Position numbers and translations under genes: made by a program. The notes below the pieces were generated by a model. That model did not search any database. It saw only the letters and a list, made by a program, of their open reading frames with translations, and had not been told where the DNA came from. From Pedobacter sp014947265 (GTDB lineage Bacteria; Bacteroidota; Bacteroidia; Sphingobacteriales; Sphingobacteriaceae), in the NCBI RefSeq assembly GCF_014947265.1, contig NZ_JADCNK010000002.1, positions 310,001 to 374,000 of the forward strand: DNA of 64,000 bases. The letters are read 5' to 3'. Below, one piece after another: positions 1-8,356 of the stretch. How positions within the stretch are numbered: position 1 is the first letter of the stretch; the number at the start of each line of letters is the position of its first letter.

Positions 1-447
1 TTAGAAAAGGATCATGATGCCGCACCGCATTTGCGTATCCTTCAAAAAGCTTTGGCTGAAGATATCACTATAAAAACCCATTCTGCAGAAGCCTTGGAAA
101 CGGCTATTAAAACATCTGAGTTTTTGTTCGGTAACGGTTCATTGGAGTTTTTAAAAGGCTTATCTGATAAAGAGGTGTTGGATATATTTGATGGTATACC
201 ACAATATAAAATCTTAATTGAAGAACTGGGTGCTGGAATTGATGCAGCAAGCTTACTTGCCGAAAAATCAGCTATATTTCCGTCAAAAGGAGAAGCCAAG
301 AAAACCATTCAGGGAGGGGGAGTTTCTGTAAACAAAGAAAAGGTAGCTGAAATGGCTCAGATATTTACCGCAGATCATTTAATAAACGACAAATTCATCG
401 TCGTACAAAAAGGAAAGAAAAACTACTTCCTTTTAATCGCTGAATAA
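1..447 (+). CDS. tyrS: Tyrosyl-tRNA synthetase, C-terminal part (5' end outside window)
   Basis: This is the 3' part of the gene for tyrosyl-tRNA synthetase, which charges tRNA-Tyr in the cytoplasm. The frame is open from base 1 (LEKDHDAAPHLRILQKAL...), so the true start lies to the left. The visible 148 residues cover the end of the helical anticodon-binding region and the C-terminal S4-like RNA-binding domain: the stretch around FPSKGEAKKTIQGGGVSVN is typical of the bacterial TyrRS tail, and the protein ends GKKNYFLLIAE. The catalytic HIGH and KMSKS regions are off the window. A hairpin follows the stop by a few bases. Confidence 0.93.
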   Translation, partial: LEKDHDAAPHLRILQKALAEDITIKTHSAEALETAIKTSEFLFGNGSLEFLKGLSDKEVLDIFDGIPQYKILIEELGAGIDAASLLAEKSAIFPSKGEAKKTIQGGGVSVNKEKVAEMAQIFTADHLINDKFIVVQKGKKNYFLLIAE

Positions 448-455
448 TATTATTA

Positions 456-496
456 AGCCCAATGAAACTGATCATAAAAGATCTGTTCATTGGGCT
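456..496 (+). terminator. Hairpin after tyrS, probable weak terminator
   Basis: An 11-bp perfect inverted repeat (AGCCCAATGAA at 456-466, TTCATTGGGCT at 486-496) encloses a 19-nt loop. No clear T-run follows, so it may be an RNA 3'-end stabiliser rather than an intrinsic terminator. Confidence 0.5.
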
Positions 497-523
497 CGAA
501 TTTAAAATTGAACAGGAAGTTGA

Positions 524-723
524 TCTCCCGCAAGCGCTCTTATTCAAGCGTATCAGTTAAGAGAACCGGACTATGAGATTATAAAGCAGTCTGCTCATAT
601 GATCTGGTTTGAGGACAGTTGGAATAATGTTCATCATACATATATCGGCTACCATTGGCATAGAATATAGAGCGGAAGTTTTGAAGTGTTAAAGACCAGC
701 GGAGGACAAAGCTTAAATTCCTA
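524..723 (+). pseudogene. Decayed ORF fragment of unknown family
   Basis: One frame reads as protein-like sequence without a start codon (ALIQAYQLREPDYEIIKQ, then AHMIWFEDSWNNVHHTYIG and GYHWHRI). It meets an in-frame TAG at 668-670 and then continues as SGSFEVLKTSGGQSLNS to a second stop. The composition is protein-like and the frame is kept on both sides of the TAG, which suggests the end of a dead gene. An alpha/beta-hydrolase tail is a guess only. The rest of the gap between tyrS and the zinc-ribbon ORF holds only the hairpin and one half of a direct repeat. Confidence 0.25.
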
Positions 724-771
724 AAAGAAAAAAGCTAGCTGTAACGACTTAAATGGGATGATAATTTTAGA

Positions 772-948
772 TTACTTAAATACGTAAAACTTATTAAAAC
801 ACTTATAACATTTGTATCTCTTAACTGAAATCCAAGGCATAAGTATTTTAAAGATAAACCCTCTTGGTACTCTATAGGTTTCGAAGTTTTTACACTTCGG
901 GCAATGCACGTGGATTTTAACTGAAGTTAATTTTCCTGAGGATTCCAT
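772..948 (-). CDS. Small zinc-ribbon protein, hypothetical
   Basis: A 58-residue ORF from ATG at 948; a TTG at 972 would add eight residues (MSNQTTLI). It contains two CxxC knuckles, HCPKC near residue 16 and KCYKC near residue 47, about 28 residues apart, which fits a small zinc ribbon or rubredoxin-like fold. It is basic (several Lys and Arg near the second knuckle), so nucleic-acid binding is possible but unproven. It stands alone, convergent to tyrS. Its 3' end lies within a sequence repeated in degraded form at 1209-1278. I do not recognise a named family. Confidence 0.5.
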   Translation of the reverse strand: MESSGKLTSVKIHVHCPKCKNFETYRVPRGFIFKILMPWISVKRYKCYKCFNKFYVFK

Positions 949-1208
949 GATAAGCGTTGTTTGGTTAGACAAATTTAAGCAAAATAAAATCTAAAAATAT
1001 TATCGAAAAACTACCATTTTGTTAACTTTATCTACTAATTCTCAGTATTATGACGAAATATTACTTAATGTATTCTTAAATATGGTTGATTTAAATAGTT
1101 TTGCTTCTGTATAAGTTAACAGACGGTATTAGGGTGATTTTGCAGATAATCCTATCCGGTACGGTAAATAAAGTAGTTTTAATGGCCTACCGATCCGTAA
1201 AACATCGA

Positions 1209-1278
1209 GTGGCTTAAATGATATGCTATTTTTAGTAACTTAAATACGCAAAATTATTAAAATACTTATACCATTTTA
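1209..1278. repeat. Degraded copy of the zinc-ribbon gene 3' end
   Basis: About 70 bp here align with 746-816, sharing stretches such as ACTTAAATACG and CTTATA with scattered mismatches. Bases 772-816 are the last codons of the zinc-ribbon ORF, so on the minus strand this copy reads like its C-terminus but without an open frame. The rest of the gap from 973 to 1335 shows nothing else that I can name. Confidence 0.5.
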
Positions 1279-1335
1279 CCTAAGAATACCAAAGAAAAAC
1301 TTCCATTGTTCATTCCATCGAATATTGTTTTGTTT

Positions 1336-2538
1336 TTAAAATAAAATATGCTCAAAAGGGTTTTTAAAGCTGTTTTTTGCTTTATAATCCTTCACTTCTC
1401 TGTCAGTTAAGAGGCAATATTCAAGCAATTTTTTTAACTCATCATTGTTCATTTCCTGGCCAATAAACACAAGCTCATTTTTACGGTCTCCAAAATCATT
1501 ATCCCAATCTGCATCAATTTCAGCTCTGTTTTCCTGATAGTCCTGGTATTGTTCACGTTCATGCTGTTGCATACTTGCCCACCAAACACCTGCCAAATCG
1601 ATGCGTAAAGAACCACCCGCTTGCGAGAAATTAATAGCTTGTTCTGGCATGGCCGCCAAATAGAAGATACCCTTGGAACGGATAATGTTCTGTGGAAATT
1701 CTTTATTAATGAAATGCCATAATCTTTCAGGGTGAAAAGGTTTTTTGGAACGGAATACGGTCGAACTTATTCCATATTCTTCTGTTTCGGGTTGATGGAC
1801 TTCTTCCAGCTCCTTTTTCCATCCTGCACCATCTGATGCCGATTCAAAATCGAATAAACCTGTATTTAAGATTAAGGCTGGATTTATTTCTCCGAAGAGT
1901 GTCTGATAAATTTTAGCTGTAGGGTTAAGTTTTGCAATTAGCGCCTTAAGTACTTTAAGGTCGGTATCACTTACCAGGTCAGTTTTGTTCAATAAAATAA
2001 CATTGGCAAATTCGATCTGGTCGGTAAGTAGGTTTACAATAGTCCGTTTATCCGCCAGGTTATCAACCATATTACGGTCAGCAAGCTTATCTGCCGAGCC
2101 AAAATCTTTATAAAAATTGTAAGCATCTACAACAGTCAACATGGTATCTAACTCGCTGAATCTGCTCAGATCAATACCGGAGGCTTCATCTATAAAAGAA
2201 AATGTTTGTGCAACAGGGATGGGTTCAGATATTCCGGTGCTTTCAATCAGCAGGTAGTCGAATCGGTTTTCCTTCGCCAGTTTTTCCACCTCAATCATCA
2301 GGTCTTCACGCAAAGTACAACAGATGCAACCATTGCTCATCTCTACCAGTTTTTCATCAGTTTTAGATAAACTATGCTGATTTTTGACTGTAGCAGCATC
2401 GATGTTTACCTCACTCATGTCGTTCACAATAACCGCCACTTTTAAATCTTGCTTATTCTTTAATATGGCGTTTAGCAGGGTGGTCTTGCCACTGCCTAAA
2501 AAACCGCTTAATACGGTTACCGGTAATTTCTTTATCAT
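1336..2538 (-). CDS. COG0523/CobW-family GTPase, probable zinc metallochaperone
   Basis: A 400-residue G3E-class P-loop GTPase. The N-terminus MIKKLPVTVLSGFLGSGKTT carries the Walker A motif. It is followed by the family's metal-binding GCICC (CxCC), by ESTGISEP, and by the guanine-specificity motif LNKTD. A CobW C-terminal domain follows (FHPERLW, then a GVWWASM region). Members hand metal to target enzymes under zinc limitation (ZigA-, YjiA- and YeiR-like proteins). The start is taken at ATG 2538; a TTG at 2559 would add seven residues but would place the start inside the operator. The promoter reads TTG-N19-TATATTTG on the minus strand and overlaps two palindromic boxes also found at the zinc operon near 22740, so zinc-responsive repression is inferred. 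Confidence 0.9.
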   Translation of the reverse strand: MIKKLPVTVLSGFLGSGKTTLLNAILKNKQDLKVAVIVNDMSEVNIDAATVKNQHSLSKTDEKLVEMSNGCICCTLREDLMIEVEKLAKENRFDYLLIESTGISEPIPVAQTFSFIDEASGIDLSRFSELDTMLTVVDAYNFYKDFGSADKLADRNMVDNLADKRTIVNLLTDQIEFANVILLNKTDLVSDTDLKVLKALIAKLNPTAKIYQTLFGEINPALILNTGLFDFESASDGAGWKKELEEVHQPETEEYGISSTVFRSKKPFHPERLWHFINKEFPQNIIRSKGIFYLAAMPEQAINFSQAGGSLRIDLAGVWWASMQQHEREQYQDYQENRAEIDADWDNDFGDRKNELVFIGQEMNNDELKKLLEYCLLTDREVKDYKAKNSFKNPFEHILF

Positions 2539-2543
2539 TTTAA

Positions 2544-2596
2544 TGCAATTGTGTTGCAAATATACAATTGATAATTAAAAATGCAACTAAATTGCT
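2544..2596. promoter_or_regulatory. Promoter of the COG0523 gene with two candidate Zur boxes
   Basis: Box 1 at 2544-2558 is TGCAATTGTGTTGCA, a 5-5-5 dyad. Box 2 at 2582-2596 is TGCAACTAAATTGCT, the same with one mismatch. The minus-strand -7 box TATATTTG covers 2564-2557 and the -33 TTG covers 2586-2584 with exactly 19 nt between them. Box 2 therefore sits on -33 and box 1 on the start site, as expected for a repressor. The same block is present at 22737-22788. Assignment to Zur is inference from gene content. Confidence 0.6.
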
Positions 2597-2599
2597 TTT

Positions 2600-3248
2600 G
2601 TGTTTATGCATTAAATTTATCTCATTGCGAAAAAAGGAATTTACAGCAACAACTTTCATCCGGCAGGCTTTTCAGCTTCAATACTTTAACTCATAAATAC
2701 GCTAGGTCATTTGCAGATATGAATGCCAGGGCTTGCCCTAAATTCAGGTTCATTATGCAGACAGGTCAATGAATGATCGAATAATTTTAGGATGGTTGTG
2801 ATGACTTTTATAGTTTTTTTATACATAAAAGCACTTTTTAAGCTACTTAAACAAACTGGGTATTAATTTAAACAATTGTGCTATCCTTAAAATTGTAGTT
2901 GTCTTAGCTTCGAATATTCAATACAGGGTAAAACCATTATCTTTCTTTTCAAACATGATGCTGAGGTAAGTACACCAACACTTACCTAAGAGTGCTTAAT
3001 GCTGATCTTAAATCTCAGTGGGCGCCAAAGACAGATTGTTCAAAATGAGGAAAACTAAAATTGGTTTTTATTGTAAGGAGCTAACCAAATAAACCAAAAT
3101 TTATGACCAAAAACTACTACTACTACAAAGAGGGATTAATCCGCTCTTCGCTACCTGAAACAGTTGAAAAATCTGTTTTGATGACCCTGATTTATTAGGC
3201 CTGGCGTACAATTATCCAATTCTATTTCTTTTTTAATGATTTTAAATA
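2600..3248. other. Gene-free stretch before the xylan locus
   Basis: About 650 bp separate the COG0523 promoter from the first SusC gene. The left edge (2597-2625) still resembles the leader of the merC-like gene at 22817, but no intact gene follows. An ORF at 2581-2772 starts inside an operator box and shows no domain. A tiny ORF at 3103-3198 is unsupported. The control region of the xylan operon should lie here, but I cannot define the promoter or the sensor-binding site. Confidence 0.4.
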
Positions 3249-6200
3249 ATGGAAAAAATAACCAATATGGGTAATAGTGCGCGCTCCGGATATAAGGGGG
3301 CAAAGCAGTTATTACTCGTGATGTATTTAATACTGATTACTTCCGCTCTGTTCGTTCATACAGCTGCTGCCCAACAACGGCGAAAGATAACCGGAACGGT
3401 AGTTGATGAACAAAAGCAGCTGCTAATAGGAGTTACTATCACGGTAAAAGGCACTAATTCTAAGGTGCAAACCGGCACGAATGGCGAATTTGCCATAGAG
3501 GTACCGGCCGACAGGCAGACACTTATAGTTGCGTATATAGGTATGAAGACGCAGGAGGTAAGTGTTGCCGGCAAAAACAAAATAAACGTAACAATGAAAT
3601 CTAACTCCGATCAATTGGGTGATGTTGTGATTGTGGGATACGGCGTTCAGAAGAAACAAAGCGTGGTTGGTGCAATTTCTCAAACAACCAGCGAAGTGTT
3701 GGAAAGAACAGGTGGTGTATCTAGTTTAGGTGCCGCATTAACCGGAAATTTGCCAGGTGTGATTACCACCGCCAGCACCGGAATGCCGGGAGATGAAGAT
3801 CCTCAGATTCTCATTCGGGGGCGTAGCACCTGGAACAATGCCAGTCCGCTTATTTTAGTAGATGGAGTTGAGCGATCGATAAATAATATAGATATCAGCT
3901 CCGTAGCTACAGTATCTGTACTTAAAGATGCCTCAGCCACTGCGGTATTTGGGGTAAAAGGAGCAAACGGCGTAATCTTAATCACCACCAAAAGGGGACG
4001 CGAGGGAAAGGCAGAAATCAGGGCAGCTGCTAATACAGTAGTTAAATCTGCATCTAAACTTCCTGGTAAGCTCGATTCGTATGATATGTTCCAGGCACGT
4101 AACCGGACAATCGAATATGAACTGGCACTCGCTCCGGGCGCCTGGAGTTCCTATCTTCCCGAAGCTGTGATGCAAAAATACCGCTCCCCAGCCAATCTTG
4201 AAGAAGCCGAGCGTTACCCCAATGTAGATTGGGTAAATACCTTGTTCAGAGATAATGCAATGTCTTATAATGCCAATCTTAACATAAGCGGTGGAACTTC
4301 ATTTGTAAAGTATTTTTCTTCTGTTGATTATCTTGACGAAGGAGATTTGTTTAAAAGGTTTAGTAACGATCGTGGTTATAGCGGTGGCTACAGTTTCAAA
4401 AGACTGAATGTAAGAAGTAACTTAGATTTTCAAATTACACCATCAACGGTATTCAGAACAAATATCTCCGGTTCACGGGGTACGTCTGAGCGCCCATGGA
4501 TTGATGTTAACCCTTATAACACCTGGACTGCTGCTTATTCTGCAGCGCCAAATCTCTATCTTCCGGTTTATTCTGATGGTACATGGGGATACTACAAACC
4601 CAATGAACAACAAAGTTTAAACTCTGTGCGAATTTTATCTACCAGTGGTATGCAAACGACCACAACTTCCCGTATTACCACAGATTTTACCTTAGATCAA
4701 AGCTTAAATTCTCTTGTTAAAGGATTGAGCCTGAAAGGAACACTATCTATTGATAATACTTTTATCGAAGCTGGCCGCGGAATTGATGACCGTAATAACG
4801 GAACACTGAGTAAATACATTGATCCTGAAACAGGAGTGGTAAGTTATTCACAAACTAAGGATGCGGCAACAGAGCTGGAATGGAGAGAAAGTGTAAGGTG
4901 GGCAAGCCGTGCGGGTGATGTTAACGATGCCGCAACTTACCGCCGGATGTTTTCTCAAATGCAAATCAATTATGCCCGAACCATCGCTCAAAATCATAAT
5001 GTAACGGCTATGGGGCTTTGGAGCAGAGATAATACCGCCACCGGAAGTATTATTCCTTCTTACCGTGAAGACTGGGTTTTCCGTACCACTTATAATTATG
5101 CAGGTAAGTATAGTGTAGAATATAACGGAGCTTATAATGGTTCCGAGCGATTTGCACCTGCCTATCGTTTTGATTTCTTTTCTTCCGGAGGACTTGGATG
5201 GATGATTTCTGAAGAAAAATTTATGAAACCGATCAAATTCATCAATTCATTGAAATTACGCGGATCGTATGGTGCAATTGGCGATGATGGCGGTTCTCCA
5301 AGATTTGCCTTCCTAACGAACTGGGCATTTGGCGGCACTACACCGCTAGGCATTACCGGCGAAGCTGCAGAGAATAGTCCTTACAACTGGTATAGGGAAA
5401 CTTCGGTAGGTAATCCAAATGTACGTTGGGAAAAAGTTGTAAAGAAGAATATTGCACTTGATTTTGGATTTTTTGGAAACATGATCTCTGGAAGTGTAGA
5501 TTTCTTCCAGGACAACAGGAGTGATATTCTTACCAGCAATCGTGCTGTTCCAAGTTACTATGGTGCCACACCACCTACGTTTAACGTAGGGAAAGTGAAA
5601 TCAAGAGGATTTGAAATCGATCTGCGTTTTAATAAGAAAATCAACAATAACCTTACATTATGGAGCAACATTAATTATACTCATGCCAGGAACAAAGTTA
5701 CCTATGCTGATGTTGCCGGATTGTTACCGTTATATGCTAAGCCTCTTGATAAACAGATTGGACAGGCTTATTCTTATGTGAGCGCTGGTTATTACAATAC
5801 CTGGGATCAGCTTTATGGAAGTACCATGCACAATGCCAACGATCAATTGAAAATCCCGGGAAACTATCACCTGGTAGATTACAATGCTGATGGGGTAATT
5901 GATGCGAATGATAACATTCCTTATGGTTATTCTGGCGCTCCTGAAAACACCTACAATGCGACTATAGGTTTTGAATGGAAAGGTTTCAGTGCCTTTGCTC
6001 AATTTTATGGTGTAAATAATGTTACCCGCCAGGTTGTATTTGGAACATTTTCAGGAAAGAATACAGTTGCCTATGATGAAGGAAGTTATTGGTCAAAAGA
6101 CAATACAAATCCTGATGGTCCGATGCCACGTTGGGAAACAACGCCAGCGGGTTTTTACACAGGAGACAGGTATTTTTATGACGCATCTTACCTGCGTTTA

Positions 6201-6422
6201 AAAAATGCTGAGATAGCTTATACATTTAGACAGGACTGGGTTAAAAAAGCAGGAATCTCAAGCATGCGTATATTCTTAAACGGAAACAATTTATACGTGT
6301 GGACTAAGATGCCGGATGACCGTGAAGCGAACTATCAAAGTGCTGGCGGACAAGGATGGGCTTCACAGGGTGCTTATCCAACTGTAAAGCGGTATAATCT
6401 GGGCGCTAATTTCATCTTCTAA
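3249..6422 (+). CDS. SusC/RagA-type TonB-linked outer membrane protein (XusA-like)
   Basis: A 1057-residue TonB-dependent transporter that should carry xylo-oligosaccharides over the outer membrane. A signal peptide ends near HTAAAQ (about residue 41). A carboxypeptidase-regulatory-like beta-sandwich follows (about 46-125, ITGTVVDEQKQLLIGVTI). Next come the SusC-specific DVVIVGYGVQ element, the plug (ILVDGVERS...SVLKDASATAVFG) and a long beta-barrel ending NLGANFIF. It is first in a tight run with its SusD partner 1-10 bp downstream. Position and neighbours match the first SusC of the xus core cluster; substrate is inferred from the GH10 and GH43 enzymes nearby. Confidence 0.9.
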   Translation: MEKITNMGNSARSGYKGAKQLLLVMYLILITSALFVHTAAAQQRRKITGTVVDEQKQLLIGVTITVKGTNSKVQTGTNGEFAIEVPADRQTLIVAYIGMKTQEVSVAGKNKINVTMKSNSDQLGDVVIVGYGVQKKQSVVGAISQTTSEVLERTGGVSSLGAALTGNLPGVITTASTGMPGDEDPQILIRGRSTWNNASPLILVDGVERSINNIDISSVATVSVLKDASATAVFGVKGANGVILITTKRGREGKAEIRAAANTVVKSASKLPGKLDSYDMFQARNRTIEYELALAPGAWSSYLPEAVMQKYRSPANLEEAERYPNVDWVNTLFRDNAMSYNANLNISGGTSFVKYFSSVDYLDEGDLFKRFSNDRGYSGGYSFKRLNVRSNLDFQITPSTVFRTNISGSRGTSERPWIDVNPYNTWTAAYSAAPNLYLPVYSDGTWGYYKPNEQQSLNSVRILSTSGMQTTTTSRITTDFTLDQSLNSLVKGLSLKGTLSIDNTFIEAGRGIDDRNNGTLSKYIDPETGVVSYSQTKDAATELEWRESVRWASRAGDVNDAATYRRMFSQMQINYARTIAQNHNVTAMGLWSRDNTATGSIIPSYREDWVFRTTYNYAGKYSVEYNGAYNGSERFAPAYRFDFFSSGGLGWMISEEKFMKPIKFINSLKLRGSYGAIGDDGGSPRFAFLTNWAFGGTTPLGITGEAAENSPYNWYRETSVGNPNVRWEKVVKKNIALDFGFFGNMISGSVDFFQDNRSDILTSNRAVPSYYGATPPTFNVGKVKSRGFEIDLRFNKKINNNLTLWSNINYTHARNKVTYADVAGLLPLYAKPLDKQIGQAYSYVSAGYYNTWDQLYGSTMHNANDQLKIPGNYHLVDYNADGVIDANDNIPYGYSGAPENTYNATIGFEWKGFSAFAQFYGVNNVTRQVVFGTFSGKNTVAYDEGSYWSKDNTNPDGPMPRWETTPAGFYTGDRYFYDASYLRLKNAEIAYTFRQDWVKKAGISSMRIFLNGNNLYVWTKMPDDREANYQSAGGQGWASQGAYPTVKRYNLGANFIF

Positions 6423-6432
6423 CATGATCATT

Positions 6433-8322
6433 ATGAAAAAATATATAAAACACCTATTGTTAATAGGAATGATTTGGGCGGGAACCAGCATGGTATCTTG
6501 TAAAAAATATTTAGACAGAGATCCTGAAGCAACTGTGACAGCAGAATCTGCCTTTAAAGACTTCCGTAGCTTTCAGGGTTTTACCGAAGAGCTCTATAAC
6601 TGTATTCCAGATTTTACCAATCGTTATTGGACCAACAGTTTCAACTGGGGGGAAGATGAAATTCAGTCTACCGTACAAAATTTCCACTTTGTTAATAAAA
6701 TTGATAATGGTGATTTTTGGGGCTGGCAAAGAGAGTTTGACGGATGGGGAGCAGGGTTTTTAGACAATGCCAATGCCAGTACAAATAACGATCGTTTTAC
6801 CAAGGGTCTTTATCCGCTGGCCTGGTATGGTATTCGTAAAGCGAATTTAGGTCTGGAGAACCTAAACCTGATGGCAAATGCAACTGATGAAGAACGTAAT
6901 CTGATCAGAGGTCAGCTACTGTTCTTTAGAGCCTGGTTCCATTTTCAGCTCATTCAATATTTCGGAGGATTGCCATACATTGATAAGGTATTACCAGCTG
7001 ATGAAGAATTGAGATTGCCTAGGCTTAAATATCAGGAATGTGCAGCAAAGGCAGCACTGGATTTCAGAGCCGCCGCTGATCTTTTGCCAATCAATTGGGA
7101 TAATACAACTGCCGGAATCCAAACCCTGGGTAAAAACCAGTTGCGCATTAATAAAATTATGGCGCTAGGTTATTTAGGTAAAAACTACCTGTGGGCTGCT
7201 AGTCCATTAATGAACTTAGAATCTACTGGTAGCAAAACATACAATACAGAGCTGAGTAAAAAGGCTGCGGCTGCATTTGCCGAGTTATTAAAACTAACAG
7301 AAAGTGGGGCTACTCCTTATAAGTTATTGCCTTTTGCACAATACAGCACTAATTTTTACACAACCGGTCAAAATTTCTTGATCCCGGGAGGTACTGAAGC
7401 GATATTTAGAGGTCCATACTGGGGGGCGCATGGGTCAACCTATGGCACTGCAAAACAATACACGCCAGCAATTGTAGGTGCCGATGCGCTGGTATTTGCG
7501 CCTACCGCAAATTATGTTAATTATTATGGAATGAAAAATGGCTTGCCCATTTCAAATTCTGCCCAGGCTGATCCTAGTGGCTCAGGATATGATCCGCAAT
7601 TTCCATGGCGAGATCGCGATCCAAGGTTCTATAATGATATTATATACGATGGAGTTAAAGTGGTGCAGGGAACATTAGCTGCAAATATGGAACCACACAG
7701 GTATGCAAACCTGTATACAAGCGGAAGTTACAGAGATGAACGTTCTGGTAGCCGTACTGGGTATATGATGTTCAAATTTGTTCCCAGAACTGCCAATAAC
7801 TTTGATCAGGGCTGGAATTATGGCCAGAATCTGAATATTAAGGTTTCATATATGCGTTTGGCCGATATCTATCTGATGTATGCAGAATCGGTTGCAGCAG
7901 GCTACGACTCCCCGGGTGCAACCGCAGAGGGATTTAGCAAAACTGCCGTTGATGCGATCAACGTAATTCGGGATCGTGCTGGTGTTGGGCATGTTGCCGC
8001 ACAGTTTTTAGCATCTACAACAGAGTTTATGAAAGAAGTAAGACGCGAACGCGCTGTTGAACTTGCCTTTGAAGGACACCGGTTTAATGATCTTCGCCGC
8101 TGGCATTTGCTCGCCGAATTGCCTTATACCCTAAAAACAGCTGCAGAATTTGATCGTGCTGCCCCTTTAAACACTACAACCGATACCAAATTGAACAAGG
8201 TTGTAAACTATCGCGAGCGGTTAATATTACAACGCCCATTTAGTGAGAAGCATTATTGGCTGCCACTTAAGCGGGCAGATGTAAATATGTATAAGGAGTT
8301 TGCGCAAAACCCCGGATGGTAA
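6433..8322 (+). CDS. SusD/RagB-type surface lipoprotein (XusB-like)
   Basis: A 629-residue glycan-binding lipoprotein that forms the lid of the SusC barrel encoded just upstream. The start is set at ATG 6433 (MKKYIKHLLLIGMIW), which gives a clean lipoprotein signal with lipobox SMVSC; an in-frame ATG at 6424 would add three residues. The mature protein has the usual SusD architecture: N-terminal YLDRDPEATVTAESAF, the TPR-like helical core (RGQLLFFRAWFHFQLIQ), and the C-terminal RRERAVELAFEGHRFNDLRRW motif. It ends with the PUL-typical WLPLKRADVN...NPGW. It is probably cotranscribed with both SusC genes. Confidence 0.9.
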   Translation: MKKYIKHLLLIGMIWAGTSMVSCKKYLDRDPEATVTAESAFKDFRSFQGFTEELYNCIPDFTNRYWTNSFNWGEDEIQSTVQNFHFVNKIDNGDFWGWQREFDGWGAGFLDNANASTNNDRFTKGLYPLAWYGIRKANLGLENLNLMANATDEERNLIRGQLLFFRAWFHFQLIQYFGGLPYIDKVLPADEELRLPRLKYQECAAKAALDFRAAADLLPINWDNTTAGIQTLGKNQLRINKIMALGYLGKNYLWAASPLMNLESTGSKTYNTELSKKAAAAFAELLKLTESGATPYKLLPFAQYSTNFYTTGQNFLIPGGTEAIFRGPYWGAHGSTYGTAKQYTPAIVGADALVFAPTANYVNYYGMKNGLPISNSAQADPSGSGYDPQFPWRDRDPRFYNDIIYDGVKVVQGTLAANMEPHRYANLYTSGSYRDERSGSRTGYMMFKFVPRTANNFDQGWNYGQNLNIKVSYMRLADIYLMYAESVAAGYDSPGATAEGFSKTAVDAINVIRDRAGVGHVAAQFLASTTEFMKEVRRERAVELAFEGHRFNDLRRWHLLAELPYTLKTAAEFDRAAPLNTTTDTKLNKVVNYRERLILQRPFSEKHYWLPLKRADVNMYKEFAQNPGW

Positions 8323-8356
8323 GGTAGTTCATGATCACAAATAATTAAAGACAAGA

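Noticed and set aside
2581..2772. 63-residue plus-strand ORF next to the COG0523 gene
   Set aside because: It begins inside an operator box and has no domain; the matching place in the other promoter copy holds a merC-like gene in different sequence, so this is decayed non-coding DNA.
3103..3198. Tiny ORF (MTKNYYYYKEGL...) ahead of the first SusC gene
   Set aside because: Too short and repetitive at the start, without conservation evidence or coupling to the next gene.
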